64,000 bases of DNA from Algibacter lectus (GCF_900112395.1 NZ_FOLN01000003.1:496001-560000); one strand, 5' to 3'; shown: positions 43,835 to 52,069, counted from the stretch's first letter. The notes: a model not told the origin generated them from the letters alone. Numbers and translations: made by a program.

Positions 43835-44893
43835 TTAATGTTTATAAACAATAGCATTAATATTCATGCCAGCACCAACACTAGCAAAAAGAATGATATC
43901 ACCTTTATTAATTTCTTGATTTTCCAATTGGCCTTTTAAGATAATATCGAATAATGTAGGTACAGTAGCCACACTAGAATTCCCTAATTTAGCTATAGAC
44001 ATTGGCATAACACCTTCTGGCATCTCTAAATTATAGAGTTTGTAGAAGCGTTTTACAATTGCCTCGTCCATTTTCTCGTTGGCCTGGTGTATAAGTATTT
44101 TTTTTACATCTTTTATGTCTATACCAGCTTCATTTAAACACGATTTCATGGCTAGTGGCACGTTTGTTAATGCAAATTCGTAAATTTTACGACCATACAT
44201 TTTTATATAGCGACGATCTTCTTTTATTTCAGGGTTATTGGTTTCTCCAAAATAAATGTAATGTGCTTCGTCTAAAGAATATGTAGCAGATTTATGATTG
44301 ATAATACCACCTTCTTCTGTGGTAGCTTCAATAACAACAGCTCCAGCTCCATCACCGTAAATCATAGAGTCACGATCGTGCGGATCTAGAATTCTAGATA
44401 AAGTTTCTGCGCCAATAACTAAACATTTTTTAGCAATACCAGCTGTAATAAAAGCATGAGCTTGTATAACACCTTGTATCCAGCCTGGGCAACCAAAAAG
44501 TAAATCGTAGGCAACACAGTTTGGGCTTTTTATGCGTAATAAATGTTTAACACGAGAGGCCATACTTGGTACGGTATCACTCTGGATACTATCATGACGG
44601 ACATCGCCGTAATTATGAGCGACGATAATATAGTCTAGATCTTCTCGATTAATTTTAGCGCTTTCAATGGCTTTTTCGGCCGCGAAAGAAGCTAGGTCTG
44701 ATGTGTTTAAGTGACTTTTTGCATAACGACGTTCGTCTATACCTGTAATGGCTTTAAATTTCCTAACGATAACTTCGTTTGGAGCGTTTATAACGGTGCC
44801 ATCACTATTTAAAAATTCGTTACTGTGAAAATTTTCGTTTTTTTCAACATTATCAGGAATATAGCTTCCTGTTCCGGTGATTTTAATATTCAT
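43835..44893 (-). CDS. 3-oxoacyl-ACP synthase III family protein
   Basis: A 352-residue thiolase-fold enzyme with the KAS III catalytic set: Cys135 in LLFGCPGWIQG, His in KILIHQANEKMDEAIVKRF, and Asn in KLGNSSVATVPTL. The N-terminal ITGTGSYIPDNVEKNENF is also typical. FabH-type enzymes condense an acyl-CoA with malonyl-ACP to start fatty acid synthesis. The FGCPG context and cluster with a methyltransferase and glycosyltransferase suggest a specialised lipid or aryl-polyene-like starter role instead of the housekeeping FabH. That part is inference. A bidirectional terminator separates it from gcvP upstream. Confidence 0.9.
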   Translation of the reverse strand: MNIKITGTGSYIPDNVEKNENFHSNEFLNSDGTVINAPNEVIVRKFKAITGIDERRYAKSHLNTSDLASFAAEKAIESAKINREDLDYIIVAHNYGDVRHDSIQSDTVPSMASRVKHLLRIKSPNCVAYDLLFGCPGWIQGVIQAHAFITAGIAKKCLVIGAETLSRILDPHDRDSMIYGDGAGAVVIEATTEEGGIINHKSATYSLDEAHYIYFGETNNPEIKEDRRYIKMYGRKIYEFALTNVPLAMKSCLNEAGIDIKDVKKILIHQANEKMDEAIVKRFYKLYNLEMPEGVMPMSIAKLGNSSVATVPTLFDIILKGQLENQEINKGDIILFASVGAGMNINAIVYKH

Positions 44894-44959
44894 ATGTTAC
44901 TAATTCTTAATTGAAAAGGACTGCAATAAGAAGTCCTCTTTACATCTCCATTTCTTTAG

Positions 44960-44998
44960 AAAAATACGCAGTAGTTTTAAGGCTTGCGTATTTTTTTT
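44960..44998. terminator. Bidirectional terminator between gcvP and the KAS III gene
   Basis: An 11-base stem (AAAAATACGCA/TGCGTATTTTT) with a 14-base loop is flanked by A and T runs on both sides. It would stop minus-strand read-through from gcvP before the KAS III cluster. Confidence 0.7.
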
Positions 44999-45062
44999 AG
45001 TTATATAAAGCCAAAAAATGTTATTCAATTTTGAGTTAATTCAATAACGAAAAAGACATAAA

Positions 45063-45091
45063 ATTGCCGATATGGTTTATATATCGGCAAT
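45063..45091 (-). terminator. Stem-loop after gcvP
   Basis: A perfect 11-base stem (ATTGCCGATAT/ATATCGGCAAT) with a 7-base loop, 63 bases after the gcvP stop. On the minus strand it is followed by a T-rich but broken stretch. Confidence 0.65.
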
Positions 45092-45153
45092 ATAAAATCT
45101 TATTAAAAAAGATATAATTTATTTTCTATTATTTTACGATGTTCAAAGGGTGT

Positions 45154-48003
45154 TTACGCCTCCATATAAGCCTCTATAGGTGTACAAGAACATATTAAAT
45201 TACGGTCACCGTAAGCATCATCTACACGACGAACGCTTGGCCAGAATTTGTTTTCTCTTACGTAATCTAGCGGAAATGCTGCTGTTTCGCGCGAGTAAGG
45301 AAAAATCCATTCGTCTGCCGTAATCATATCTAATGTGTGTGGTGCATTTTTTAAAACGTTGTTATTATCGTCTTTAGATACACTGTCTATTTCCTTTTTT
45401 ATTGAGATCATAGCGTCACAAAAACGATCAATTTCAGCTTTACTTTCACTTTCTGTAGGTTCAATCATTAATGTTCCTGCAACTGGAAAAGAAACTGTTG
45501 GAGCATGGAAACCATAATCCATTAAACGTTTCGCGATGTCACTAACCTCAATACCGTTTGCTTTAAATGGACGACAATCTACAATCATTTCGTGAGCTGC
45601 ACGTCCACGTTCTCCAGAATATAATGTGTCGAAATTACCTTGTAAACGTTGTTTGATATAGTTAGCGTTTAAAATGGCTATTCTAGTCGATTCTGTTAAA
45701 CCTTCTGCACCTAACATTTTAATATAACCGTAAGAAATTAAGCAAGCTAAAGCAGAACCAAAAGGCGCTGCAGAAATAGCAGTAATGGCATTTTTTCCGC
45801 CTGTTTTTACAACAGGATTTCCTGGTAAAAATGGTACAAGTTGTTTGGCAACACAAATTGGACCAACACCTGGGCCACCACCTCCATGAGGGATAGCAAA
45901 TGTTTTGTGTAAGTTTAAGTGACAAACATCGGCACCAATATTACCTGGGTTTGTTAAACCTACTTGTGCGTTCATGTTTGCACCATCCATATAAACTTGT
46001 CCGCCGTTATCGTGAATAAGTTGTGTAATTTCTTTAATAGCCGACTCGTAAACACCATGTGTAGATGGGTAAGTAACCATTAAGCAAGATAAATTATCCT
46101 TATGTAATTCCGCTTTTTCGCGTAAATCGTCTACATCAATATTTCCTTCTGCTGTAGATTTTGTTACAACCACTTTCATGCCAGCCATAACAGCACTTGC
46201 AGGGTTTGTTCCGTGTGCAGAAGATGGTATTAAACAAATATTTCTGTGATGATCGTTACGAGATTCGTGATATGCTTTAATTACCATTAAACCAGCAAAT
46301 TCACCTTGGGCACCAGAATTTGGTTGTAGTGATGTTGCTGCAAAGCCAGTAATTTCGGTAAGTTGATCTTCTAGTTCTTTAATTACTGTTAAATAACCTT
46401 TGGCTTGTTTAGCAGGAACAAATGGGTGAATGTTTGCCCATTTAAAAATACTTAACGGTAGCATTTCCGCGGCAGCGTTAAGTTTCATGGTACAAGAACC
46501 TAAAGAAATCATAGAGTGATTTAATGATAAATCTTTACGTTCTAGTAATTTTATATAACGCATTAATTCGGTTTCTGAATGATGTGTATTGAAAATATCA
46601 CTAGTTAGAAATTCCGATTGACGCTGAATTTTTTCTTCAATATTATTTGAAGATTCAATAGAAGAAATTTTAATTGTTTTTTTATTTGCAGCCTTAGCAA
46701 ATACAGAAATTAAATAGTTTATATCTCTAATTGAAGTGGTTTCGTTTATAGAAATAGTAACGGTTTTGCTATCTGGGTAGTATAAGTTCACCTTTTTCTC
46801 GGTGGCTACTTTCTTTATTTTTTTTGCTTTCGTTTTTATTTGAAGTGTATCGAAATAAGAAGAGTTAACTTGTTTGTATCCTAATTTTTCTAACGCTCCA
46901 GCCAACATAGCGGTTTTGTTATGTACTTTATTAGCAATATGCGTTAAGCCTTTTGAACCATGATAAACGGCATACATACTTGCCATAACGGCTAAAAGTA
47001 CTTGTGCTGTACATATGTTTGATGTTGCTTTATCTCGCTTAATATGTTGCTCGCGTGTTTGCAAAGCCATACGTAAAGCGCGGTTGCCATTAGCATCTTT
47101 AGTAACACCAATAATACGACCTGGAAGATCACGTTTGTAAGCTTCTTTAGTCGCAAAGTAAGCGGCGTGAGGACCTCCGTAACCCATTGGGATTCCGAAA
47201 CGTTGTGTAGTTCCAAGAACAACATCTGCACCAAATTTACCTGGAGCTTCTAGTTTTACTAAGCTTAAAATATCGGCAGCAACGGCTACTTTTATTCTGT
47301 TATCATTCGCTTTTGAAATAAAAGATTTGATATCTGTAATTTGACCATCTTTTCCTGGGTATTGTAAAATAGCACCAAAAAAGGCGTCGGAAAAATCAAA
47401 ATCTTCTTCTGCACCAACAACAAGTTCAATGCCAATTGGGTTCGATCTTGTTTGTAGTAAAGACAGTGTTTGTGGTAATATGTTTTCTGAAACAAAAAAC
47501 TTATTTACTCCTGCTTTTTTCTGATCACGTTCTCTAACGGCAAATAGTAAGCTCATGGCTTCAGCAGCAGCTGTACTTTCATCAAGCAGCGATGCGTTTG
47601 CAATTTCCATTCCTGTTAAATCAATAACCATGGTTTGGTAATTTAAAAGCGCTTCTAATCTACCTTGAGCAATTTCTGCTTGGTAAGGTGTGTAAGCCGT
47701 GTACCAACCTGGGTTTTCTAATATGTTACGCTGGATTACTGCAGGTAAGATATTAGGATGATAACCTAAACCAATATAAGTTTTATAGGCTTTGTTTTTT
47801 TTGGATAACTCATGAATGTGAAGTAAATACTCATGTTCTGTCATTGGTTCGTCCAAATCCAAACCTTTTTTTAAACGAATATCATCTGGAATGGTTTCGT
47901 AAATAAGCTGATCTAAAGAATCGGCACCAATGGTTGTTAACATTTTATTTTGGTCATCTGCTCTAGGACCAATATGACGCAAAGCGAAAGCGTTTGTATT
48001 CAT
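45154..48003 (-). CDS. gcvP: Glycine dehydrogenase (decarboxylating), P protein
   Basis: A 949-residue full-length P protein of the glycine cleavage system, a PLP enzyme that decarboxylates glycine and passes the aminomethyl group to the H protein. The N-terminal half begins FALRHIGPRADDQNKML and includes YTPYQAEIAQGRLEALLNYQTM and DESTAAAEAM. The C-terminal half contains SLGSCTMKLNAAAEM, the PLP-lysine segment HLNLHKTFAIPHGGGGPGVGP, and GERGRAAHEMIVDCRPF. Both halves are fused, as in most bacteria outside the two-gene type. gcvT and gcvH are not in this window. A -7 element lies about 28 bases upstream. Confidence 0.98.
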   Translation of the reverse strand: MNTNAFALRHIGPRADDQNKMLTTIGADSLDQLIYETIPDDIRLKKGLDLDEPMTEHEYLLHIHELSKKNKAYKTYIGLGYHPNILPAVIQRNILENPGWYTAYTPYQAEIAQGRLEALLNYQTMVIDLTGMEIANASLLDESTAAAEAMSLLFAVRERDQKKAGVNKFFVSENILPQTLSLLQTRSNPIGIELVVGAEEDFDFSDAFFGAILQYPGKDGQITDIKSFISKANDNRIKVAVAADILSLVKLEAPGKFGADVVLGTTQRFGIPMGYGGPHAAYFATKEAYKRDLPGRIIGVTKDANGNRALRMALQTREQHIKRDKATSNICTAQVLLAVMASMYAVYHGSKGLTHIANKVHNKTAMLAGALEKLGYKQVNSSYFDTLQIKTKAKKIKKVATEKKVNLYYPDSKTVTISINETTSIRDINYLISVFAKAANKKTIKISSIESSNNIEEKIQRQSEFLTSDIFNTHHSETELMRYIKLLERKDLSLNHSMISLGSCTMKLNAAAEMLPLSIFKWANIHPFVPAKQAKGYLTVIKELEDQLTEITGFAATSLQPNSGAQGEFAGLMVIKAYHESRNDHHRNICLIPSSAHGTNPASAVMAGMKVVVTKSTAEGNIDVDDLREKAELHKDNLSCLMVTYPSTHGVYESAIKEITQLIHDNGGQVYMDGANMNAQVGLTNPGNIGADVCHLNLHKTFAIPHGGGGPGVGPICVAKQLVPFLPGNPVVKTGGKNAITAISAAPFGSALACLISYGYIKMLGAEGLTESTRIAILNANYIKQRLQGNFDTLYSGERGRAAHEMIVDCRPFKANGIEVSDIAKRLMDYGFHAPTVSFPVAGTLMIEPTESESKAEIDRFCDAMISIKKEIDSVSKDDNNNVLKNAPHTLDMITADEWIFPYSRETAAFPLDYVRENKFWPSVRRVDDAYGDRNLICSCTPIEAYMEA

Positions 48004-48030
48004 TACAGTTACAATTTGTTATAGATTTCG

Positions 48031-48038
48031 CAAAAATA
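48031..48038 (-). promoter_or_regulatory. -7 promoter element of gcvP
   Basis: Minus-strand TATTTTTG matches TAnnTTTG and sits about 28 bases before the gcvP ATG. No clear -33 TTG was found, and no riboswitch-like structure fits in the short leader. Confidence 0.5.
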
Positions 48039-48124
48039 AATAATAATTGATGTTTATTATGGAAGAAAGGAGAAAGTTTTTAACCATTTACATGTGTTAT
48101 CAACAGTTTGTTTATTTTTACGGC

Positions 48125-48958
48125 ATGAGGCTCTTAAAGCAATTTTTTAATTTCTATTTGAATAGCAGTATTCACGTGGCTTTGTCTGTGTATGCGCTTA
48201 CTTATGTTACACTTTTAGAGTTCGGTTTTTCTTATGAAAAAAATGTGCTTTGCTTTGTGTTTTATGCGTCAATTACTGGATATAATTTTGTTAAGTATTT
48301 TGGAGTGGCCAAATTTCATCATCGAGGCCTCGCAAGTTGGTTAAAAGCTATTCAGATTTTTTCGTTTTTTGCCTTTATTTTAATGTGCTATTATGGATTA
48401 CAACTTAGCTTTTTTACTTTGTTGGGTATTGCAGGGTTTGGGGTGGTCACTTTTTTATATGCGATTCCGTTTTTGCCAAAACGTTTTTTTTTAGATCAGC
48501 AGAATAATTTACGTAGTATTGGCGGGCTTAAAATTTACTTAATTGGCCTAGTTTGGATGGGTGTAACGGTGTGTCTTCCTATAATAGAAAATAAATATAC
48601 AGTAGATACCGACGTGATTATAACAGCTATACAGCGCTACCTTTATGTATTGGTGCTTATGCTGCCTTTTGAAATTAGAGATTTACAATACGATAGTTTA
48701 AAACTATCTACCGTACCTCAAAAAATAGGTATTAAAGGAACTAAGTTAATGGGTATGGTTCTGTTAGTAGTGTTTTTTTTATTAGAGTTTTTTAAAGATG
48801 AAACGCATCAAATAAAAATAATGGTATTACTAATATTATCGATACTTACAGCAGTATTTTTATTGTGGTCTAGCAAAAAACAAAGTATTTATTATGCTTC
48901 GTTTTGGGTAGAAGCTTTACCTGTTTTTTGGCTAGTACTTATGTTGTTTTTCGACTAA
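48125..48958 (+). CDS. UbiA-like polytopic membrane protein
   Basis: The protein is 277 residues from the ATG at 48125 (MRLLKQFFNFYLNSSIHVALS). The frame is open back to 48047, but that part overlaps the gcvP promoter region and is not membrane-like, so the later start is preferred. About eight hydrophobic segments are visible. A loop with LPFEIRDLQYDSLKLSTVPQKIG resembles the second Asp-rich motif (DxxxD) of UbiA prenyltransferases. The first Asp motif is replaced by GYNFVKYFGVAKFHHRG, so prenyl transfer is uncertain. It is divergent from gcvP and convergent with the anti-sigma gene. Confidence 0.75.
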   Translation: MRLLKQFFNFYLNSSIHVALSVYALTYVTLLEFGFSYEKNVLCFVFYASITGYNFVKYFGVAKFHHRGLASWLKAIQIFSFFAFILMCYYGLQLSFFTLLGIAGFGVVTFLYAIPFLPKRFFLDQQNNLRSIGGLKIYLIGLVWMGVTVCLPIIENKYTVDTDVIITAIQRYLYVLVLMLPFEIRDLQYDSLKLSTVPQKIGIKGTKLMGMVLLVVFFLLEFFKDETHQIKIMVLLILSILTAVFLLWSSKKQSIYYASFWVEALPVFWLVLMLFFD

Positions 48959-49218
48959 TGTAACTGTTCTTTTAAAGCTTTTTCTAAATCTTTTTTCATG
49001 TCTTCCTTACATTTTGGGTCTAAGCATTCTAGCTCAGCAGCTTCAATACGTTTAGTTAACTTAGCGTTGTTTTTAGAATAGCCTCTGCATGCTTTGCAGT
49101 ATATTAAATGCAGATTCAGCTTTATCTTTTCTAATAAAGATGCTTCTTTATATTGCGATTTGTCGCAAACGTGGTTTGCTTCGTCGCAGGGCATGAATAT
49201 GTTTATTTTTTTACTCAT
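48955..49218 (-). CDS. Small zinc-binding anti-sigma-factor-like protein
   Basis: The protein is 87 residues from the ATG at 49218 (MSKKINIFMPCDEANHVCDKSQ), placed just 2 bases after the sigma factor stop. The frame extends further upstream inside the sigma gene, but that start is unlikely. A HxxxCxxC motif is present in HLIYCKACRGY, the pattern of zinc-binding anti-sigma (ZAS) proteins. No membrane segment follows, so it would be a soluble cytoplasmic inhibitor, like RsrA. The C-terminal half is highly charged (KRIEAAELECLDPKCKEDMKK). It overlaps the end of the UbiA-like gene by 4 bases. Confidence 0.78.
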   Translation of the reverse strand: MSKKINIFMPCDEANHVCDKSQYKEASLLEKIKLNLHLIYCKACRGYSKNNAKLTKRIEAAELECLDPKCKEDMKKDLEKALKEQLH

Positions 49219-49220
49219 AA

Positions 49221-49781
49221 TTAAAACCAATTTTCTTTTAAGCAATCGGCCATAGCAGTTCGTGCTCGGTGGATAATTACCCATAGGTTAGACGCAGTGA
49301 TATTAAGTTCATTACAAATCACCTCAGTTTCATAATTTAATACTGTTTTCATTTTAAAAACATTGGCTTGTTTCTTTGGTAATTTGCCTAAGCAATTATG
49401 TATAGCGTCGCCTAATTCACTGTTTTGCATACTGTCTTCGGCTGTTTTATCGAACGGGTCGGCAACACGTTCTTCGAGCCAGTCGCCTTCAGATTCTGCA
49501 TCGTTATATTGAATTCTAACTTCTGCTTTTCCTTTATTTGAGTTTATTTTTCGGTAATGATCAATGATTTTTCGTTTTAAAATGGAAATCAGCCAAGTGC
49601 GTTCACTTGCTTCTCCTTTAAAGTTTTTCATTGATTTTAACCCTGCCAAAAATGTGTCTTGCACCAAATCTTGAGCGATTTCTCTATCGCTTACGCGGGT
49701 TACTGTGTAGTTAAACAAGTAATCTGCGTATAAATCGATCCACTTATCGGGATGTATTTCGTGTTTGGGCATAGTGTACAA
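49221..49781 (-). CDS. ECF RNA polymerase sigma factor
   Basis: A 186-residue ECF sigma factor, with MPKHEIHPDKW (49772) as an alternative start three codons in. Region 2 reads DKWIDLYADYLFNYTVTRVSDREIAQDLVQDTFLAGLKS and is followed by RTWLISILKRKIIDHYRK. Region 4 has LGKLPKKQANVFKMKTVLNYETEVICNELNITASNLWVIIHRARTAMADCL. The SNLWVIIHRAR end is the recognition helix. The gene is followed 2 bases later by a zinc anti-sigma-like gene, a typical sigma/anti-sigma pair that could respond to redox or zinc changes. It may be co-transcribed with the methyltransferase gene 34 bases upstream. Confidence 0.95.
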   Translation of the reverse strand: MYTMPKHEIHPDKWIDLYADYLFNYTVTRVSDREIAQDLVQDTFLAGLKSMKNFKGEASERTWLISILKRKIIDHYRKINSNKGKAEVRIQYNDAESEGDWLEERVADPFDKTAEDSMQNSELGDAIHNCLGKLPKKQANVFKMKTVLNYETEVICNELNITASNLWVIIHRARTAMADCLKENWF

Positions 49782-49815
49782 TTTTCACCAAAAATAAGGT
49801 AAAAAAATGAATTTA

Positions 49816-50691
49816 TTATTTGGTGCAACTAATAATGTAATAACCAAAGCTTTTAAAGTGTAATCCAGAAAGTAAGGCGTAAAAAGATCCTTTTAGGTTA
49901 TGTAGGCTTTCTCGTTTTAATGTTTTTGATGCGAATAGTTTTTTTAAGATGAAACCTGTGATAGCAAAAGGAACGTGTAATACAGAAGGCGCAACTTTAA
50001 ATGATGTGTTTTCTATTTTAATGTCTTTAAAACCTTGCTCTGTTAGCTTGTTAACCATGTTTTCGATGGTTTCTAACTTTTCTAAACTCCAATGATCACA
50101 AAGGCTTTTGTAAGCAAGCTTGCTGGTATGTTGTAATGTTGAAGCTTGTTTTTTTAAGAAAGCATCGGCAATGACCAATCTTCCATTTGGTTTTAAAACG
50201 CGATAAGCTTCTTTAATAGATTTATCACTATGTCCAGAATGGCAAAAGCTTTCTATGGCTAAGGCCGCATTGAATGTGTTTGAAGGAAATGATGTGTTGT
50301 TATAATTTTCTTTTAAAATGTTTCCTCTATAATTTTTAAGAAGCATGTTTCCTTGTTGCATTTGAAATTCTGATAAGGTAACTCCAAAAGCAGATAAGTT
50401 TTTTTTATTTTTTAAAGCATAACGCATGGTGCCTCCCATACCGCAGCCCATATCTATTAATGAAGCTTTTTTATTAGTTAAGTTCAATCTTTTTATTACT
50501 TGATTATTCATTTCGTTTAACATAGAATCTCTCTTGAAGGGATTTGTTTTAAAAGGAATAAAATACCCAAAGTGCATGTTGAAATCTTTGCTCCAAAATT
50601 CGTAGTCTTCGGTAGCTTCGTTATAGAAATCAATCATCTCTATACGGTTCGTTTCAGGGCTTTTTTCTAAATTAATGGTTGCGGTAGTCAT
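49816..50691 (-). CDS. Class I SAM-dependent methyltransferase
   Basis: A 291-residue enzyme with the SAM motif LIDMGCGMGGTMRYAL, the acidic loop in AFGVTLSEFQMQQGN, the motif NTFNAALAIESFCHSG and LKPNGRLVIADAFLKK. This pattern, with SFCH and FLK, resembles the tocopherol/sterol-type and cyclopropane-synthase-like group, which methylate lipid or isoprenoid substrates. The N-terminal MIDFYNEATEDYEFWSKDFNMHFGYF is typical of that group. It lies directly after two small membrane proteins (8 bases) and is probably in one operon with them, under the operator at 51461-51482. Confidence 0.92.
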   Translation of the reverse strand: MTTATINLEKSPETNRIEMIDFYNEATEDYEFWSKDFNMHFGYFIPFKTNPFKRDSMLNEMNNQVIKRLNLTNKKASLIDMGCGMGGTMRYALKNKKNLSAFGVTLSEFQMQQGNMLLKNYRGNILKENYNNTSFPSNTFNAALAIESFCHSGHSDKSIKEAYRVLKPNGRLVIADAFLKKQASTLQHTSKLAYKSLCDHWSLEKLETIENMVNKLTEQGFKDIKIENTSFKVAPSVLHVPFAITGFILKKLFASKTLKRESLHNLKGSFYALLSGLHFKSFGYYIISCTK

Positions 50692-50699
50692 AGGTTTTG

Positions 50700-51095
50700 T
50701 TATTGAAGTTGAACTTTAGTGTTTGCTTTTAAAGACTGTCTAGATTTGCTTCTTCCTCTAAAAAAGAAATATAAATTTAAGAACAGCATCACGCCTAGAT
50801 AGATAGAAAAGGCGCCTATTTTTTTACTTAATATTTCAATGATTGATTGGTAAGTAGGGCCTTCTTGTGCTTGATAAGTTATTTTTAGAATTAACATAGC
50901 CCAACCTATATTGATAAGATAAAAACCTATTTCGAATAATTTGTTTGTTGCTAATGCGATGTCTTCTTTGCCTTTAAAAATGTCAATCATAAAGAGTTTT
51001 CCATTTTTGAATAGCATTTTGGAAACGTAGATTGTTAAGGCGATAACAATTGGTAAATAGATTAAGTAAGCGATAATAATTTTAGAATTTTCCAT
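50700..51095 (-). CDS. Small membrane protein, tandem paralogue B
   Basis: A 131-residue protein with three hydrophobic segments (about 7-26, 52-72, 89-112) and a basic tail. It is clearly related to the next upstream gene: YLIYLPIVIALTIYV...FKNGKLFMIDIF...GFYLINIGWAML aligns with YSIYLPIIFFIMIKIG...YTHGEIYLIHLF...GYYLTNLGYAIF. No catalytic motif is visible and I recognise no named family. The 14-base overlap with its paralogue implies coupled translation, and a methyltransferase gene follows after 8 bases. Confidence 0.75.
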   Translation of the reverse strand: MENSKIIIAYLIYLPIVIALTIYVSKMLFKNGKLFMIDIFKGKEDIALATNKLFEIGFYLINIGWAMLILKITYQAQEGPTYQSIIEILSKKIGAFSIYLGVMLFLNLYFFFRGRSKSRQSLKANTKVQLQ

Positions 51096-51444
51096 GATGT
51101 ATTGATTTTGATTTTACAAGAAAGGTGAGCCAAAAAACATTGTTGTAGTGTAAAATGGCTAACCCGAGAATAATGATGCCTAAGCGGTAGCTTAGCGAGT
51201 TAATAATTTGAATTATTGAATTTAATTGTTCCCAATATGCAATTGAGAAAATGGCATAACCAAGGTTAGTGAGATAGTAGCCAATAAGTAAAATGTTGTT
51301 TATGTTTTTTACCAGTTGGGTGTTTTGTTGAAATAAATGAATGAGGTATATTTCTCCGTGCGTGTAGAACAACCAACCAATTTTTATCATGATAAAAAAG
51401 ATGATGGGGAGGTAAATGCTATATGTAAGAAGATTATAATTCAT
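51082..51444 (-). CDS. Small membrane protein, tandem paralogue A
   Basis: A 120-residue protein with three hydrophobic segments (about 8-28, 52-68, 86-112). It is a tandem duplicate of the downstream gene, though the two have diverged strongly. It is the first gene of the run and lies 17 bases downstream of an inverted repeat shared with the regulator gene promoter. The function is not known. The pair could form a heteromeric membrane unit, but this is only a suggestion from the tandem arrangement. Confidence 0.75.
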   Translation of the reverse strand: MNYNLLTYSIYLPIIFFIMIKIGWLFYTHGEIYLIHLFQQNTQLVKNINNILLIGYYLTNLGYAIFSIAYWEQLNSIIQIINSLSYRLGIIILGLAILHYNNVFWLTFLVKSKSIHHGKF

Positions 51445-51460
51445 TTTCTGAACATTTTAA

Positions 51461-51482
51461 ACTTTCAGAAATTACTGAAAGT
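51461..51482. promoter_or_regulatory. GbsR-type operator in front of the membrane protein/methyltransferase operon
   Basis: ACTTTCA and TGAAAGT arms are separated by 8 bases, exactly as in the site upstream of the adjacent regulator gene. The symmetry extends one base further inward. It lies 17-38 bases upstream of the ATG of paralogue A. Confidence 0.75.
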
Positions 51483-51498
51483 ATTATTTAAATTTTTT

Positions 51499-52002
51499 TT
51501 ATTTGATGAGTTTCAATAATGATTTAGTGATCCAAGTTTGTTCTTGGTTTACAATTTTATTCATCATCGCATCAGCAGTTTCAGCTAAATCATGCAAAGC
51601 TTTGGTTTGTTTAATAAGTTCTCTTGTTTTTTCAGTACCATCATCTTTTATCGAGGATACGTCTTTTAAAACTTTAATAACAGGTTTTATTTCACGACGG
51701 CTACGTTCTTTTGCAATATGTCTGGCAAGTTCTTGTACATCTTTTTCAGTAGAAAAATACTCCTTACGTTCTCCTGGAATAAGCTCTTTTGTAACAATAC
51801 CCCAATCCATAAGTTGACGCAAATTCATGCTTGTGTTACCACGGGAGATTTTGAGTTCCGCCATAATTTCTTCCATGGATAAGGGTTTAGTAGAAATAAA
51901 AAGCAAAGATTGTATTTGCGCCATAGCTTTGTTTATGCCCCAAAGTGTGCCTAAACTTCCCCATGTGCTAATAAACTTATCTTTTGCTTCTTGGTATTCC
52001 AT
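51499..52002 (-). CDS. GbsR/MarR family transcriptional regulator
   Basis: A 167-residue winged-helix protein of the GbsR type. It begins MEYQEAKDKFISTWGSLGTLWGINKAMAQIQSLLFIS, the conserved start of that family. The DNA-binding helix-turn-helix is in LSMEEIMAELKISRGNTSMNLRQLMDWGIV, followed by the wing ELIPGERKEYFSTEKDV. The C-terminal helix region (about 95-150) would dimerise. It likely controls its own promoter and the operon starting at 51444, since both carry the same operator. The ATG lies only 5 bases after the -7 element, so the mRNA appears to lack a leader. Confidence 0.93.
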   Translation of the reverse strand: MEYQEAKDKFISTWGSLGTLWGINKAMAQIQSLLFISTKPLSMEEIMAELKISRGNTSMNLRQLMDWGIVTKELIPGERKEYFSTEKDVQELARHIAKERSRREIKPVIKVLKDVSSIKDDGTEKTRELIKQTKALHDLAETADAMMNKIVNQEQTWITKSLLKLIK

Positions 52003-52006
52003 ACCG

Positions 52007-52036
52007 CAAATATATATAATATTTCTGAACTTTCAA
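52007..52036 (-). promoter_or_regulatory. Promoter of the GbsR-type regulator, leaderless transcript
   Basis: On the minus strand, a -33 TTG (52034-52036) and a -7 TATATTTG (52007-52014) are separated by 19 bases. The ATG at 52002 begins about where transcription should start. The -33 lies inside the 24-base palindrome, so regulator binding would block it. Confidence 0.75.
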
Positions 52037-52051
52037 TAATTATTGAAAGTT
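52028..52051. promoter_or_regulatory. GbsR-type operator over the regulator's own promoter
   Basis: A perfect 24-base palindrome with half-site AACTTTCAATAA. It contains the same ACTTTCA-N8-TGAAAGT pattern as the site at 51461-51482 and overlaps the -33 element. Confidence 0.8.
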
Positions 52052-52069
52052 TATTTTTGCTGATCAAAA

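Noticed and set aside
48004-48046. Glycine riboswitch upstream of gcvP
   Set aside because: The leader is only about 25 bases from the likely transcription start, far too short for the structure.
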